Source of the DNA: Marinobacterium sp. LSUCC0821
Lineage (GTDB): Bacteria > Pseudomonadota > Gammaproteobacteria > Pseudomonadales > Balneatricaceae
Length of the DNA: 64,000 nt
Direction of reading: 5' to 3'
Assembly (NCBI RefSeq): GCF_012848475.1
Contig: NZ_CP051666.1
Coordinates: 1,949,501-2,013,500 of the forward strand
In this document: positions 33,778-43,825 of the stretch, piece by piece
Layout: each line of letters starts with the position of its first letter
How positions within the stretch are numbered: position 1 is the stretch's first letter
Notes under the pieces: model-generated
What the model was told of the DNA's origin: nothing
Database searches by the model: none
The model's input: the letters and a program-made list of their open reading frames with translations, nothing else
Program-made: the position numbers and the translations under genes

Positions 33778-35055
33778 TTATGCCCTGCGGTAGACAGGGC
33801 GACCATCAAGAATGGTTGCAGTCACCTGACCCTTAAGGTCGCAATTTAGGAATGGGGTGTTCTTACCCTGCGAGCGCAGCGCTTGTGGTGTCACCTTCCA
33901 AACCGCTTCTGGATCAAACACACAGACATCTGCTGCGGTGCCCACTTCTAGAGTACCCGCTTCAATTCCCAATACGCGCGCTGGCGCGACAGTGAGCTTC
34001 TCAATCAACTGCGGGAGTTCCAATAGCTTCTCTTCGACAAGCATAAGGCTTAGAGGAAGCAGAGTCTCAAATCCTGAGATGCCCGGTTCCGTTGCAGCAA
34101 AGGGTGCCTGTTTTGAAATCTCATCCTGTGGTTGGTGGTCAGAACAGATCGCTTCGATAGTATCCGTTACCAAGCCCTGGCGAAGACCTGCACGATCAAG
34201 CTGAGAGCGAAGCGGAGGAATAACGTGGAACAGGGCATTGAAGCCATCGACTTGCTCATCAGTGAGCAGAAGATGGTGGATAGCGACATCCGCTGTCACT
34301 CGTAGGCCGCGTTTGCGGGCGTTATCGATCAGATGAATCGACTGCTGAGATGAGAGTTGCCCAAAGTGTGCACGTACACCGGTCTCTTCGACAAGCAGTA
34401 GGCAACGAGATACCTCAATAGTCTCTGCAGCAGATGGAATGCCGCTAAGGCCCAAGCGCGTTGCTGTGGTGCCATCGTGCATACAGCCGCCTGCAGCAAG
34501 TGAGCGATCCTGTGCTTGGAAGACAACCAGCAGGTCGTGCGTTGCCGCATATTCAAGGGCGCGCAGTAGTACCAACGAACTATCAATTGGTTTGCGAGCG
34601 TTGGTAAAGCCGATACAGCCAGAGCTTGCTAGTGCATGCAATGGTGCGAGCTGCTCACCTGCCAATCCTTGAGTCAGGGCGCCAAGCGGAAGTACGCGTG
34701 CCATCCCAGCATCCGTTGCGCGGTCCTGAACCAGTTCAGCGACTGCGGTGCTATCGACTACAGGTGAGGTCGTTGGCTGTGATACCAGCATGGTAATGCC
34801 GCCGGCCGCCGCTGCTGCAGTCTCGCTTGCGATATTCCCTTTTTGCGTTTGGCCTGGCTCACGTAGATGTGCGCTTAGGTCTATTAAGCCAGGACAGACA
34901 ATCTGCCCTGTAGCATCAATAGTCTCATCAGCGGTAAAGCCCTCAGGCTCTTCGCCTATGCCTGCGATCAAACCCTTAACGATGTATAGATCGGCAATTT
35001 CATCAATATTTTGTGCGGGGTCAATGATGCGTCCACCAGCAACTTTAATCTGCAT
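33778..35055 (-). CDS. pyrC': Non-catalytic dihydroorotase-like subunit of aspartate transcarbamoylase
   Basis: This 425-residue protein has the dihydroorotase fold but lacks catalytic metal ligands. Active enzymes have D-x-H-x-H-x-R; here the region reads LIDLSAHLREPG, with S61 replacing the first histidine. The carboxylysine/His segment reads LVVFQAQDRS, without the usual ligand. The structural HHLLLTDE and CSDHQPQ segments survive. It overlaps pyrB by 1 nt. In Pseudomonas the corresponding PyrC' is an inactive scaffold needed for a dodecameric PyrB-PyrC' complex (established knowledge), so a true dihydroorotase should be encoded elsewhere. Confidence 0.92.
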   Translation of the reverse strand: MQIKVAGGRIIDPAQNIDEIADLYIVKGLIAGIGEEPEGFTADETIDATGQIVCPGLIDLSAHLREPGQTQKGNIASETAAAAAGGITMLVSQPTTSPVVDSTAVAELVQDRATDAGMARVLPLGALTQGLAGEQLAPLHALASSGCIGFTNARKPIDSSLVLLRALEYAATHDLLVVFQAQDRSLAAGGCMHDGTTATRLGLSGIPSAAETIEVSRCLLLVEETGVRAHFGQLSSQQSIHLIDNARKRGLRVTADVAIHHLLLTDEQVDGFNALFHVIPPLRSQLDRAGLRQGLVTDTIEAICSDHQPQDEISKQAPFAATEPGISGFETLLPLSLMLVEEKLLELPQLIEKLTVAPARVLGIEAGTLEVGTAADVCVFDPEAVWKVTPQALRSQGKNTPFLNCDLKGQVTATILDGRPVYRRA

Positions 35056-36059
35056 TACTGTGCCCCCTCTGCAAGTTTAGCGCGCTCGGAAAGTTGTCCA
35101 CTCATCGCCATCGACATCACGGCCATGCGCACGGCTATGCCATTAGTCACCTGGTTTAGGATGACCGATTTTGGACCGTCGGCAACTGCTGACGAGATCT
35201 CTACCCCACGGTTGATAGGACCCGGGTGCATGACAATCGCTTCTGGGTGAGCGTAAGCGAGCTTCTCATCATTGAGGCCATAAAGTTTGTAAAACTCAGA
35301 CTCACTCGGTAGTAGAGCCGAGGTCATACGCTCCTTTTGCAGGCGAAGCATGATCACTACATCAACATCACGTAACCCTTCAGTCATATCGTTGTAGATA
35401 CGTACCCCAAGGGTTTCGACATTACGTGGTAACAAGGTGCGAGGTGCTACTAAGCGAATCTCTGGCACGCCTAGGATACGTAGAGCGTGGATCTGTGAGC
35501 GCGCCACACGGGAATGTAGGATATCGCCGACGATCGCGACTTTTAGGTTCTTAAAGCCCCCTTTATGGCGACGAATTGTCATCATATCGAGCATCGCTTG
35601 CGTTGGATGCGCATGTCGACCGTCACCAGCGTTGATGATCGCTACGTTGGGCGTTACCTGGCTCGCAATAAAGTGTGCTGCACCTGAATCTGCGTGGCGC
35701 ACGACGAACATATCGGTATGCATCGCCTCAAGCGTCATCAAGGTATCCTTGAGAGTCTCGCCCTTTTTAGTTGAGCTGGTGTTGATGTTTAGGTTGAGCA
35801 CATCCGCGGACAAGCGTTTTGCTGCCAACTCGAAGGTTGAGAGAGTACGGGTACTGTTCTCAAAAAAGAGGTTTGCGACCGTCTTACCGCGCAGTAGCGG
35901 TACCTTTTTAACTTGCTGCTCTGTCATGTCGACAAAGGAGTCAGCCGTATCTAAAAGCTCCAGTAGCAGTGACTCTGGTAGCCCTTCGATAGTCAAAAAG
36001 TGTTTCAACTGGCCATCAGCGGTAAGTTGAACTGATTGTGGATCTGGAAAGTTAAACAT
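35055..36059 (-). CDS. pyrB: Aspartate carbamoyltransferase catalytic chain
   Basis: PyrB condenses carbamoyl phosphate and aspartate in pyrimidine synthesis. The carbamoyl phosphate loop is [15 protein letters not shown]. Other motifs are [29 protein letters not shown], the Asp-binding [12 protein letters not shown] and [10 protein letters not shown] near the end. The length of 334 is longer than E. coli PyrB (311) and matches the Pseudomonas class with an N-terminal extension that binds effectors and PyrC'. It overlaps pyrC' and follows pyrR by 13 nt. Confidence 0.95.
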   Translation of the reverse strand: MFNFPDPQSVQLTADGQLKHFLTIEGLPESLLLELLDTADSFVDMTEQQVKKVPLLRGKTVANLFFENSTRTLSTFELAAKRLSADVLNLNINTSSTKKGETLKDTLMTLEAMHTDMFVVRHADSGAAHFIASQVTPNVAIINAGDGRHAHPTQAMLDMMTIRRHKGGFKNLKVAIVGDILHSRVARSQIHALRILGVPEIRLVAPRTLLPRNVETLGVRIYNDMTEGLRDVDVVIMLRLQKERMTSALLPSESEFYKLYGLNDEKLAYAHPEAIVMHPGPINRGVEISSAVADGPKSVILNQVTNGIAVRMAVMSMAMSGQLSERAKLAEGAQ

Positions 36060-36072
36060 GCTCTCTCCGAAT

Positions 36073-36582
36073 TTAGCTGCGCTGGCTGATGGTCAGTGCC
36101 AGTGGCTCTGGACCTGTCAGCTTAACCTGTTGATTTGCGTTTAGGCTCAGAACCCCGCCAACGACATCCGCTTGAATTGGGAGCTCGCGGCGCTGTAGGT
36201 CAACCAAGGTGACCAGCGAGACAGACGCAGGGCGGCCAAAGTCAAAGAGCTCATTCAATGCTGCACGCACTGTGCGACCGCTCATAAGAACATCGTCCAC
36301 CAAAATAATATTTCGTCCTTCAGTCGCCATAGGAAGGCGAGTAGGTGCGACCTTAGGGTTTAAACCCACCTGAGTGAAATCGTCACGGTAAAAGGAGATA
36401 TCTAGTGTACCTAGCTCTTCTGTTAGGCCGAGGAAGCTGTGGATGCGTTCCGCTAACCAAACACCGCCGCTGCGAATACCGATGATGTAGGGCGACTCGA
36501 TATCGCGCGCTTCAATCATCTGCTGAGTGCCCTCACAAATCTTTGTGAGTAGCTGTTCAGCATCAAGCTGTTTATTGCCCAT
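36073..36582 (-). CDS. pyrR: PyrR, uracil phosphoribosyltransferase-like regulator
   Basis: This 169-residue phosphoribosyltransferase-fold protein has the PRPP motif [19 protein letters not shown] and an N-terminal [12 protein letters not shown]. In Bacillus PyrR controls pyr genes by attenuation. In Pseudomonas-like bacteria it lies upstream of pyrB and acts without an obvious attenuator. I see no leader hairpin here, as its start lies inside ruvX (11-nt overlap). Function could be regulatory, enzymatic, or both. Confidence 0.9.
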   Translation of the reverse strand: MGNKQLDAEQLLTKICEGTQQMIEARDIESPYIIGIRSGGVWLAERIHSFLGLTEELGTLDISFYRDDFTQVGLNPKVAPTRLPMATEGRNIILVDDVLMSGRTVRAALNELFDFGRPASVSLVTLVDLQRRELPIQADVVGGVLSLNANQQVKLTGPEPLALTISQRS

Positions 36583-37039
36583 AATAGTCCTCTAGCCTTG
36601 CGTGGCTGGGTATACGTTGATCCTGTGCAAACCACCCTTCCAGCATCAATTGTGCTGCCACCCCATCCACCGACTCTTTACCAAAATCGGCCTTACCGCC
36701 TGCGTTTAAATGCTGGGATTTGGCCTCGAATGAGGTGAGGCGTTCATCATATAGGAAACAGGGTGTGCGGTATCGTTCGTTCAAACGGTTTGCGAATTTT
36801 CTTGCGCGACGTGCCATCTCACTAATTGAACCGTCCATGTTTAGTGGAAGGCCAATAACCATTAGATTGGGCTGCCACTCTGAGACGATGCGATCAATTT
36901 GGGTCCAATCTGGAGTGCCATCGTTGGCGCAGATAGGGTCGAGAGGTTGTGCGGTTGCGGTGAGTGATTGACCAAAAGCGATACCAATTCGGCGTAAGCC
37001 AAAATCAAATCCCAGTGCGCTTTCAGTTTGATTGGTCAT
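36572..37039 (-). CDS. ruvX: Putative pre-16S rRNA nuclease/Holliday junction resolvase (YqgF)
   Basis: This 155-residue RNase H-fold protein has the first catalytic Asp in LGFDFGLRRIGIAFG, a second acidic motif in FLYDERLTSFEA and a third in ESVDGVAAQLMLEGW. YqgF processes the 5' end of 16S rRNA in E. coli and has been proposed as a resolvase. It overlaps pyrR and follows yqgE by 11 nt, in the conserved yqgE-yqgF order. Confidence 0.93.
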   Translation of the reverse strand: MTNQTESALGFDFGLRRIGIAFGQSLTATAQPLDPICANDGTPDWTQIDRIVSEWQPNLMVIGLPLNMDGSISEMARRARKFANRLNERYRTPCFLYDERLTSFEAKSQHLNAGGKADFGKESVDGVAAQLMLEGWFAQDQRIPSHARLEDYYGQ

Positions 37040-37050
37040 TTCACCCTAAT

Positions 37051-37614
37051 TTAAGCGTGTCCCGCTTGTGCGGATATCAGGTTAAAGTCGATTCCAAGGT
37101 CAGCTGCTGCAGCACTAAGGCGCGCTTCTGGCTCGGTTCGGAAGATTATATCTAAATTTGCCGGCGAGCTTAACCATACATTGTTGCCCAACTCCTCTTC
37201 GAGTTGGCCAGGCCCCCATCCAGCGTAACCAAGGGCAAACAGAAACTCCTGTGGCCCCGTGCCTGCAGCGATCGCTTCAACAATATCGAGCGATGTAGAT
37301 AGCGATAGGTCATCCGGTAGCTCAAGGGAAGATTTCCAACGCTGTTCAGAGCGAGGATGCAGAACAAAACCGCGATCCTCCATGACGGGACCGCCTTGAT
37401 AGATTATTTCTGAGCGGATATGAGAGCGCTGCGGGAGGTCGAGCTGCTCAAACACTTCATCCATAAAGGTCTCGGAAGGCTTGTTGACGACAATACCCAT
37501 CGCGCCCTCTTCGTTATGCTCGCAGAGGTAGATAAGGCTAGAGCTGAAATAGTCGCTCTCTAGTTGCGGCATAGAGAGCAGAAACTGATGCTTTAGATAG
37601 GTTGTCGAGCTCAT
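37051..37614 (-). CDS. yqgE: YqgE/AlgH family protein
   Basis: This 187-residue DUF179 protein has FLLSMPQLESDYFSSSLIYLCEHNEEGAMGI... at the N-terminus and GYAGWGPGQLEEELGNNVWL, the family signature. AlgH was linked to alginate regulation in Pseudomonas, but the biochemical role is unclear. It lies upstream of ruvX, as in most gammaproteobacteria. Confidence 0.93.
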   Translation of the reverse strand: MSSTTYLKHQFLLSMPQLESDYFSSSLIYLCEHNEEGAMGIVVNKPSETFMDEVFEQLDLPQRSHIRSEIIYQGGPVMEDRGFVLHPRSEQRWKSSLELPDDLSLSTSLDIVEAIAAGTGPQEFLFALGYAGWGPGQLEEELGNNVWLSSPANLDIIFRTEPEARLSAAAADLGIDFNLISAQAGHA

Positions 37615-37662
37615 TGCATCCTCCCGAAAGTGGTTCCAGTTTAGGGCTAGAACAGGCTGCCG

Positions 37663-38598
37663 TCAGTAGATTTTTGTCTCTTTTTCGAATTTCCAGGTAC
37701 GGATCACTTCGATTCTATCTAACCGTTTACGCATCTCAGCTGTAAACGGCTCAAAGGGTGCTGCAGTGCGTACGATGCGAATTGCCGCGTCGTCTAGAAC
37801 AAGCTGCCCAGAACTTTCCAGCAGCTCGAGTCGCTCCACGCTGCCATCAGAACGAATACTGACAAGAAGACGAAGGCTGCCTTCAATGCCTTTGGCGCGC
37901 GCTTCACGTGGGTAGTTTAGATTGCCGATCGCCTCGATTCGTTGGCGCCAGCGATCGAGATAGACTGCATCTTGGTGCGCCAGAGTTGAGAGGGAGGTGT
38001 AGCGAGCGACACGTCCTTTGGCTGCTATTTTCTGTTGTTCATTTCGAATTCGAGCCTCTAAAGAGGCAATCTCACTGTTTCGTTCACTCAATGAGGTTGC
38101 ATCACCAGCAGCGCTACTAGAGGCGAGGGATCTGTCAGCTACATTCTCTTGGGATGCGAGTGTCGAATCGGTTTTAGTGGTAATGACAGCTAAGCTTCCA
38201 GCAGCGGATTCACTGGTTTTGTTAGCTTTACCTTGGTTGGGCTCGACCACAAGCTCCGTTGAGCCACCCATCCCCTGTTTAGAAGCGAGCTTATTGACCT
38301 GATTGTCATTAAAGCGGGCGCGCTCTGTGATAAAGGCCTCTTGCTCGTTGTTATCACTTCCGGCGCCCAATTGATTACTTTGCGCAGCAAAATTGGCTTG
38401 TTCGGGAGCGTTGGCACTTGCACCAGGAGCTAGTGTGATCTCAATTGTGTGGCTGTTTTGCGTTGATCTTGGAAAATCAAAACCCAACAGGATAATAAGA
38501 ATCAGGTGAAAAGCGACGGCAACCACCAATAGGAAACGCAAACGCTCATCAGCGTCTGCGCACCAGGCGGGTAGTTTGGGTGTTGCCGATTGACTCAT
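37663..38598 (-). CDS. TonB-like energy transducer
   Basis: This 311-residue protein has one N-terminal membrane segment (FLLVVAVAFHLILIILLGFDF, about 23-43), a long polar linker and a C-terminal TonB domain (YPREARAKGIEGSLRLLVSI, SSGQLVLDDAAIRIVRTAAPFEPFT). It would couple the proton motive force through an ExbBD-like motor to outer-membrane receptors. The linker is rich in Ser, Ala, Gln and Asn and not in the Pro-Lys/Glu repeats of classical TonB. It is encoded between gshB and yqgE, the usual place for this second TonB in Pseudomonas-like genomes. No ExbB/ExbD gene is in the window. Confidence 0.88.
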   Translation of the reverse strand: MSQSATPKLPAWCADADERLRFLLVVAVAFHLILIILLGFDFPRSTQNSHTIEITLAPGASANAPEQANFAAQSNQLGAGSDNNEQEAFITERARFNDNQVNKLASKQGMGGSTELVVEPNQGKANKTSESAAGSLAVITTKTDSTLASQENVADRSLASSSAAGDATSLSERNSEIASLEARIRNEQQKIAAKGRVARYTSLSTLAHQDAVYLDRWRQRIEAIGNLNYPREARAKGIEGSLRLLVSIRSDGSVERLELLESSGQLVLDDAAIRIVRTAAPFEPFTAEMRKRLDRIEVIRTWKFEKETKIY

Positions 38599-39548
38599 TA
38601 GCGTGCGAGTTGCGCTTCAATGCAGTCCATTAACTGCATAGCGATATCTAGGCCAAATTGGTTGTCCAGTTCGCGAATACAGGTTGGGCTAGTGACGTTA
38701 ATTTCGGTTAGGTAGTCGCCAATCACATCCAGACCCACAAATAGAAGGCCCGCTTCACGCAGCTTTGGTCCAACTTGCGCGGCTATCCAACGGTCTCGAT
38801 CGCTCAGTGGACGTCCTTCACCACGACCGCCAGCTGCAAGGTTGCCACGCGTCTCTCCCTGGCTTGGAATACGAGCCAAAGCATAATCGATCGGTTCGCC
38901 ATTGATCATCAGAATGCGTTTATCACCATCGACGATCTCAGGAATGTAGCGCTGCGCCATGATTGTCTCTTTGCCATGATTGGTCAGGGTTTCGATAATC
39001 ACGCCAAGGTTTAGACCATCGTCAGTCACGCGGTAGATGGAGCTACCACCCATCCCGTCTAGAGGCTTAAAGATTACATCTTTGTGTTCAGCATGAAACT
39101 CTTTGAGCTTCTGTGCAGAACGGCTCACCAGCACTGGCGGGCAGCACTCTGGGAAGTGAGTAGCAAATAGCTTCTCGTTAAAGTCACGTAGGCTCTGAGT
39201 ACGGTTAACGATGAGCGTACCCTCTTTCTCCGCCATTGCGAGCAGGTGTGTTGTGTAGATGAACTCGTTATCAAAAGGCGGATCTTTACGCATCAAAATA
39301 ACATCTAGATCACTCAAAAGTCTGTCTTGATATTCGCCGCGCTCGAACCAATTCTCTGGATCCATCGCAACAGTAATAGGCGCCATACGTGCTTTTGCTT
39401 GACCATCGCGAGAATAGAGGTCGCTCTGCTCCATGTAAAAGAGCGACCAACCTTTGCGCTGGGCAGCCCATAACATCGCAAGAGAACTATCCTTCTTGAA
39501 GCTGATCGCATCAATTGGATCCATCACTATGCCGAGTCGAATTGTCAT
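38598..39548 (-). CDS. gshB: Glutathione synthetase
   Basis: This ATP-grasp enzyme joins gamma-glutamylcysteine and glycine. The protein has 316 residues. IRLGIVMDPIDAISFKKDSSLAML at the start, VILMRKDPPFDNEFIYTTHL, DVIFKPLDGMGGSSIYRV and INVTSPTCIRELD are diagnostic. The stop/start overlap with the TonB-like gene is 1 nt. rsmE lies 32 nt upstream. Confidence 0.96.
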   Translation of the reverse strand: MTIRLGIVMDPIDAISFKKDSSLAMLWAAQRKGWSLFYMEQSDLYSRDGQAKARMAPITVAMDPENWFERGEYQDRLLSDLDVILMRKDPPFDNEFIYTTHLLAMAEKEGTLIVNRTQSLRDFNEKLFATHFPECCPPVLVSRSAQKLKEFHAEHKDVIFKPLDGMGGSSIYRVTDDGLNLGVIIETLTNHGKETIMAQRYIPEIVDGDKRILMINGEPIDYALARIPSQGETRGNLAAGGRGEGRPLSDRDRWIAAQVGPKLREAGLLFVGLDVIGDYLTEINVTSPTCIRELDNQFGLDIAMQLMDCIEAQLAR

Positions 39549-39580
39549 CTACATCTCTCCAATAATCGGTAAACGTGCGA

Positions 39581-40312
39581 CTAGTTAAAGTCGCCCCATA
39601 AATAGTTTAGTACTGATGCTGCCGCGACGGGTGCTGTTTCTGTGCGAAGAATACGTGGTCCAAGCAGCCAAGGCTTAAAGCCCTTGCTGATGGCGAACTC
39701 TACTTCGTTATCTTCAAGCCCGCCTTCTGGGCCAATCAATAGCGCAACACTTTTGGGCGCCATCTCGGCTGTGAGTTGTGCCAACTCAAGGTGAGGGTGG
39801 AGCACAAGTTTTAGCTCAGCATCACACTGTTCAATCCAATCACTGAGCGACTGTGGAGACTCTATGGTCATCAACTCAGCGCGGTAACTCTGCTCGCAGG
39901 CGCTGATTGAAACCTGCTGCCAGTGAGCAGTGCGTTTATCTTGTCGCTCTGCACTGAGTTTAACCTCAGAGCGCTCGGTAAAGAGTGGGGTTACTTTTGC
40001 AACGCCTAACTCAGTTGCCTTTTGGATCGCGAAATCCATACGCTCGCCACGCGAAAGCCCCTGGCCAATCTCGATACGCAGGGTTGATTCGCGGGTGTTG
40101 GTTTCAGCGGACTCAATTTTGACACTGGAGCGACGCTTCTCAACGGAGCTGAGCGTTGCCATGTAATCGAAGCCATCGCCATTAAATAGCACTAGCTGCT
40201 GACCCTCGCGCATACGCAGCACTTTAACCAGATGGTTGTGGGTGCCCTCGGGTAGCTCAAGATCGGAGCCAACGGCGAGAGTTGATTCAATGTAGGCGCG
40301 TGGAATTCGCAT
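39581..40312 (-). CDS. rsmE: 16S rRNA m3U1498 methyltransferase
   Basis: This SPOUT-class enzyme methylates U1498 of 16S rRNA. The protein has 243 residues: an N-terminal PUA-like domain (HNHLVKVLRMREGQQLVLFNGDG), then a SPOUT domain with QKATELGVAKVTPLFTERSEV and the knot motifs LLIGPEGGLEDNEV and LLGPRILRTETAPVAA. It is followed by gshB in the standard rsmE-gshB order. Confidence 0.95.
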   Translation of the reverse strand: MRIPRAYIESTLAVGSDLELPEGTHNHLVKVLRMREGQQLVLFNGDGFDYMATLSSVEKRRSSVKIESAETNTRESTLRIEIGQGLSRGERMDFAIQKATELGVAKVTPLFTERSEVKLSAERQDKRTAHWQQVSISACEQSYRAELMTIESPQSLSDWIEQCDAELKLVLHPHLELAQLTAEMAPKSVALLIGPEGGLEDNEVEFAISKGFKPWLLGPRILRTETAPVAAASVLNYLWGDFN

Positions 40313-40372
40313 AGGGTCACTTCTAAAAACTGTTGAAGGGATTATGCCATATGGCTAGCAACATGCGATAAA

Positions 40373-40397
40373 AAAGCCCGATCGATGACCGGGCTTT
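40373..40397 (-). terminator. Intrinsic terminator of metK
   Basis: An 8-bp stem (40373-40380 with 40390-40397, core GCCCG / CGGGC, 9-nt loop) is followed on the minus strand by further T (complement of A40371-40375 and upstream A). It lies 21 nt after the metK stop and separates metK from rsmE. Confidence 0.82.
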
Positions 40398-40417
40398 GCA
40401 TAGATTAGGTTGGCCTT

Positions 40418-41608
40418 TTAGATGCCAGCTGCAGATCGCAAAGCATCTGCACGATCTGTCTTCTCCCATGGGAAAGCAGTAAAGGTATCGTTACCGACTG
40501 TCATCTCAAATGGGTTGCGACCGAAGTGACCGTATGCCGCTGTCTGGCGGTACATTGGGTGCAGAAGGTCTAGCATATTGGTGATCGCGTATGGGCGAAG
40601 ATCGAAGTTGTCGCGAACAAGCTGGATGATCTTCTCATCTGAGATCTTGCCAGTACCGAAGGTGTTGATCGATACCGAAGTAGGCTCTGCCACACCGATA
40701 GCGTAAGAGACTTGGATCTCACAACGATCAGCAAGGCCTGCTGCAACGATGTTCTTAGCCACATAACGACCTGCATAAGCAGCTGAACGGTCCACTTTTG
40801 ATGGATCCTTGCCAGAGAATGCACCGCCACCGTGACGCGCCATGCCGCCGTAGGTATCTACGATGATCTTACGACCAGTTAGACCACAGTCACCGACAGG
40901 GCCACCGATAACAAATTTACCGGTTGGGTTGATGTGGTATTTAGTACCAGCGTGTAGAAGATCTGCTGGAAGTACCTGTTTAATGATCAACTCTTGAACC
41001 GCTTCCTGAAGATCTTTCTGAGAGATCTCAGGGTTGTGCTGAGTAGAGAGTACAACTGCATCAATCGCTACTGGCTTACCGTTTTCGTAACGGCAAGTGA
41101 CCTGAGACTTAGCATCTGGACGCAACCAGCCAAGCAGACCAGATTTACGCGCTTCAGCTTGGCGCTCAACAAGACGGTGCGCGAAAGTGATTGGTGCTGG
41201 CATTAGAACGTCAGTTTCGTTTGATGCGTAACCGAACATCAGGCCCTGGTCACCTGCGCCCTGATCTTCCGGACGTGAACGATCCACACCCTGCGCGATA
41301 TCAACTGACTGCTTACCGATGATGTTGATCACACCACAGGTGTTGCCATCATAACCCACGTCAGATGAGGTGTAACCGATATCGTTGATTACGTTACGTA
41401 CTAGATCTTCAAGATCGATCCAAGAAGAAGTCGTGATCTCACCAGAGACAATAGCAACACCCGTCTTAACCATCGTTTCACACGCAACACGTGCGTATTT
41501 ATCTTCAGCAAGAATGGCATCCAGTACCGCATCTGAGATCTGGTCTGCGATCTTGTCTGGGTGGCCTTCAGATACTGATTCCGACGTAAAAATTGAGTAT
41601 TCGCTCAT
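40418..41608 (-). CDS. metK: S-adenosylmethionine synthetase
   Basis: MetK makes SAM from methionine and ATP. The protein has 396 residues. [20 protein letters not shown] (11-30) holds the ATP and Mg ligands. [12 protein letters not shown] and the P-loop-like [19 protein letters not shown] are present. It is monocistronic, with a terminator on one side and a 213-bp divergent gap to tkt on the other. I found no SAM riboswitch or full MetJ box in that gap. Confidence 0.97.
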   Translation of the reverse strand: MSEYSIFTSESVSEGHPDKIADQISDAVLDAILAEDKYARVACETMVKTGVAIVSGEITTSSWIDLEDLVRNVINDIGYTSSDVGYDGNTCGVINIIGKQSVDIAQGVDRSRPEDQGAGDQGLMFGYASNETDVLMPAPITFAHRLVERQAEARKSGLLGWLRPDAKSQVTCRYENGKPVAIDAVVLSTQHNPEISQKDLQEAVQELIIKQVLPADLLHAGTKYHINPTGKFVIGGPVGDCGLTGRKIIVDTYGGMARHGGGAFSGKDPSKVDRSAAYAGRYVAKNIVAAGLADRCEIQVSYAIGVAEPTSVSINTFGTGKISDEKIIQLVRDNFDLRPYAITNMLDLLHPMYRQTAAYGHFGRNPFEMTVGNDTFTAFPWEKTDRADALRSAAGI

Positions 41609-41653
41609 CGATCTTTCCTGTGATTAGTTACGCTCAACGTATTTAAGGGGCAC

Positions 41654-41659
41654 ATTCTA
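41654..41659 (-). promoter_or_regulatory. Candidate -10 box of metK
   Basis: On the minus strand TAGAAT (41659-41654) lies about 45 nt before the metK ATG in the 213-bp metK-tkt gap. No convincing -35 box is found 16-18 nt upstream. The remaining gap is AT-rich with no strong hairpin. Confidence 0.25.
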
Positions 41660-41821
41660 GCTGTTTATGAGCTGAGAACTAAGCAGAAATGGCATTTAAA
41701 GATGAAACATTCTAACTAAATGATGAAATTACTTAATTTCAGACGTAATGATTTGAACCTATCCCTTAACTAAGCGAAAATTACCGCCTTAGATTTTTAC
41801 CCTTCCTGCAGGAGAAGTTTG

Positions 41822-43816
41822 ATGTCATCTCGTCGTGAGTTAGCCAATGCCATTCGTGCCCTAAGCATGGATGCAGTCCAGAAAGCAAAATCGGGTCACC
41901 CAGGTGCGCCTATGGGCATGGCGGATATTGCCGAAGTGCTTTGGAATGAGTTCATGAAGCACAACCCAAGCAACCCGCACTGGTTTGATCGTGACCGCTT
42001 CGTGCTTTCAAATGGCCACGGCTCGATGCTTATCTACTCGCTGCTGCACCTGACTGGCTACGATGTGACTGCAGAGGATCTTGCGAACTTCCGTCAGCTT
42101 CACTCTAAAACTGCGGGCCACCCTGAATACAGCTACTGCCCAGGTGTTGAAACAACTACGGGCCCACTAGGTCAGGGTATTACCAATGCGGTAGGTATGG
42201 CCGTTGCTGAAAAAGCACTGGCTGCACAGTTCAACCGTCCTGGTCACGAAATCATCGACCACAACACCTATGTGTTCATGGGCGACGGCTGTTTGATGGA
42301 GGGTATCTCTCACGAAGCTTGTTCACTTGCCGGCACACTTGGCCTAGGCAAGCTGATCGCATTTTGGGATGACAACGGTATCTCTATCGACGGTGAAGTT
42401 GAAGGCTGGTTTACAGATGATACGCCAGCACGTTTTGAATCATACGGCTGGCAGGTAATTCGTGGTGTTGATGGCCACGATGCGGAGCAGATTATCGCTG
42501 CGGTTGAAGCGGCTCAGGCTAACGAAGAGAAGCCAACACTGATCTGTTGTAAAACAATTATAGGTTTCGGTTCGCCAAACAAGCAGGGCAAAGAAGATTG
42601 TCACGGCGCGCCACTCGGTGATGACGAGATCGCTCTAGCACGTAAAGAGCTGAACTGGCCATATGCGCCATTCGAAATTCCTGCAGAGATCGCAGAGGGC
42701 TGGGATGCGCGTGAAGCAGGCAGCGTTCTTGAGAACGAGTGGAACGAGCGTCTTGCAGAGTACACAGAAGCATTCCCAGAGTTGGCTGCAGAACTTATGC
42801 GCCGTCTTGCTGGCGAGCTTCCAGCTGACTTCTCTGAAAAAGCAGATGCTTGGATCGCAGACGTAGCGGCTAAAGGTGAAACGATTGCATCGCGTAAAGC
42901 GTCGCAAAATGCACTGAACTCTCTAGGTCCTATCCTTCCTGAGTTCATGGGTGGTTCTGCTGACCTTGCAGGCTCAAACTTAACGCTTTGGTCTGGCTCA
43001 AAAGCGATCACTGCTGAAGATGCGAGCGGTAACTACCTACACTACGGTGTGCGTGAGTTCGGTATGAGCGCAATCATGAACGGTATCGCACTGCACGGCG
43101 GTTTCATCCCTTACGGTGCTACCTTCCTAATCTTCATGGAGTACGCTCGTAACGCGGTTCGCATGGCGGCACTGATGAAGCAGCGCGCTATCTTCGTATA
43201 CACCCACGACTCAATCGGTCTGGGTGAAGATGGCCCAACGCACCAGCCAGTCGAGCAGATCGCATCGCTTCGTATGACTCCAAACATGGAAGCTTGGCGC
43301 CCATGTGATGCCGTTGAGTCTGCTGTTGCATGGCGTAACGCGGTAGAGCGCGCAGATGGTCCAAGTGCGTTGATCTTCTCACGTCAAAACCTACCTCATC
43401 AGCCACGCAGTGAAGCGCAGATTGCTGATATCTCTAAAGGTGGGTACATCCTTCGCGATAGCAAAGGCACGCCTGAGCTAATCCTAATCGCTACCGGTTC
43501 TGAGATTGAAGTGACATTGGCTGCCGCTGATGCACTTGAAGCACAGGGCAAAGCGGTGCGTGTTGTATCTATGCCTTCAACAAACCGCTTCGACTCACAA
43601 AGCGCTGAGTATAAAGAGTCTGTTCTACCAGCAGCAGTTACAGCGCGTGTTGCTGTAGAAGCGGGTATTGCCGACTTCTGGTACAAGTATGTTGGCTTTG
43701 GTGGCGCAATTGTTGGTATGGAGAGCTTCGGTGAATCTGCTCCAGCAGGCGAGCTATTCAAGTACTTTGGCTTCACAGCTGAGAATATCCAGGCGAAAGC
43801 GCTGGCACTTCTTTAA
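41822..43816 (+). CDS. tkt: Transketolase
   Basis: This TPP enzyme transfers two-carbon units in the pentose phosphate pathway. The protein has 664 residues. The TPP-binding motif is [20 protein letters not shown]...DDN, with [17 protein letters not shown] early, [19 protein letters not shown] in the pyrimidine domain and [22 protein letters not shown] 41822 is preceded by AGGAG 7 nt upstream. It is encoded upstream of epd-pgk-fba with a terminator in between. Confidence 0.97.
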   Translation: MSSRRELANAIRALSMDAVQKAKSGHPGAPMGMADIAEVLWNEFMKHNPSNPHWFDRDRFVLSNGHGSMLIYSLLHLTGYDVTAEDLANFRQLHSKTAGHPEYSYCPGVETTTGPLGQGITNAVGMAVAEKALAAQFNRPGHEIIDHNTYVFMGDGCLMEGISHEACSLAGTLGLGKLIAFWDDNGISIDGEVEGWFTDDTPARFESYGWQVIRGVDGHDAEQIIAAVEAAQANEEKPTLICCKTIIGFGSPNKQGKEDCHGAPLGDDEIALARKELNWPYAPFEIPAEIAEGWDAREAGSVLENEWNERLAEYTEAFPELAAELMRRLAGELPADFSEKADAWIADVAAKGETIASRKASQNALNSLGPILPEFMGGSADLAGSNLTLWSGSKAITAEDASGNYLHYGVREFGMSAIMNGIALHGGFIPYGATFLIFMEYARNAVRMAALMKQRAIFVYTHDSIGLGEDGPTHQPVEQIASLRMTPNMEAWRPCDAVESAVAWRNAVERADGPSALIFSRQNLPHQPRSEAQIADISKGGYILRDSKGTPELILIATGSEIEVTLAAADALEAQGKAVRVVSMPSTNRFDSQSAEYKESVLPAAVTARVAVEAGIADFWYKYVGFGGAIVGMESFGESAPAGELFKYFGFTAENIQAKALALL

Positions 43817-43825
43817 GCGGAATCA

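Noticed and set aside
33778-35055. pyrC' as a decayed pseudogene
   Set aside because: The frame is intact, overlaps pyrB by 1 nt and keeps the fold motifs. Loss of catalytic histidines is the known state of PyrC' scaffolds.
35437-36030. Long plus-strand open frame (197 codons) opposite pyrB
   Set aside because: It is antisense to a textbook pyrB gene, has no ribosome site, and its Arg/Ser-rich translation looks like a shadow of the pyrB codons.
41741-41748. AGACGT as a MetJ box for metK
   Set aside because: Only one incomplete half-site, with no adjacent repeat, and MetJ is not expected in Pseudomonas-like or Oceanospirillales genomes.
42601-43011. Minus-strand open frame of 136 codons opposite tkt
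   Set aside because: Antisense to highly conserved transketolase, with several overlapping frames in the same place, as expected from codon bias.
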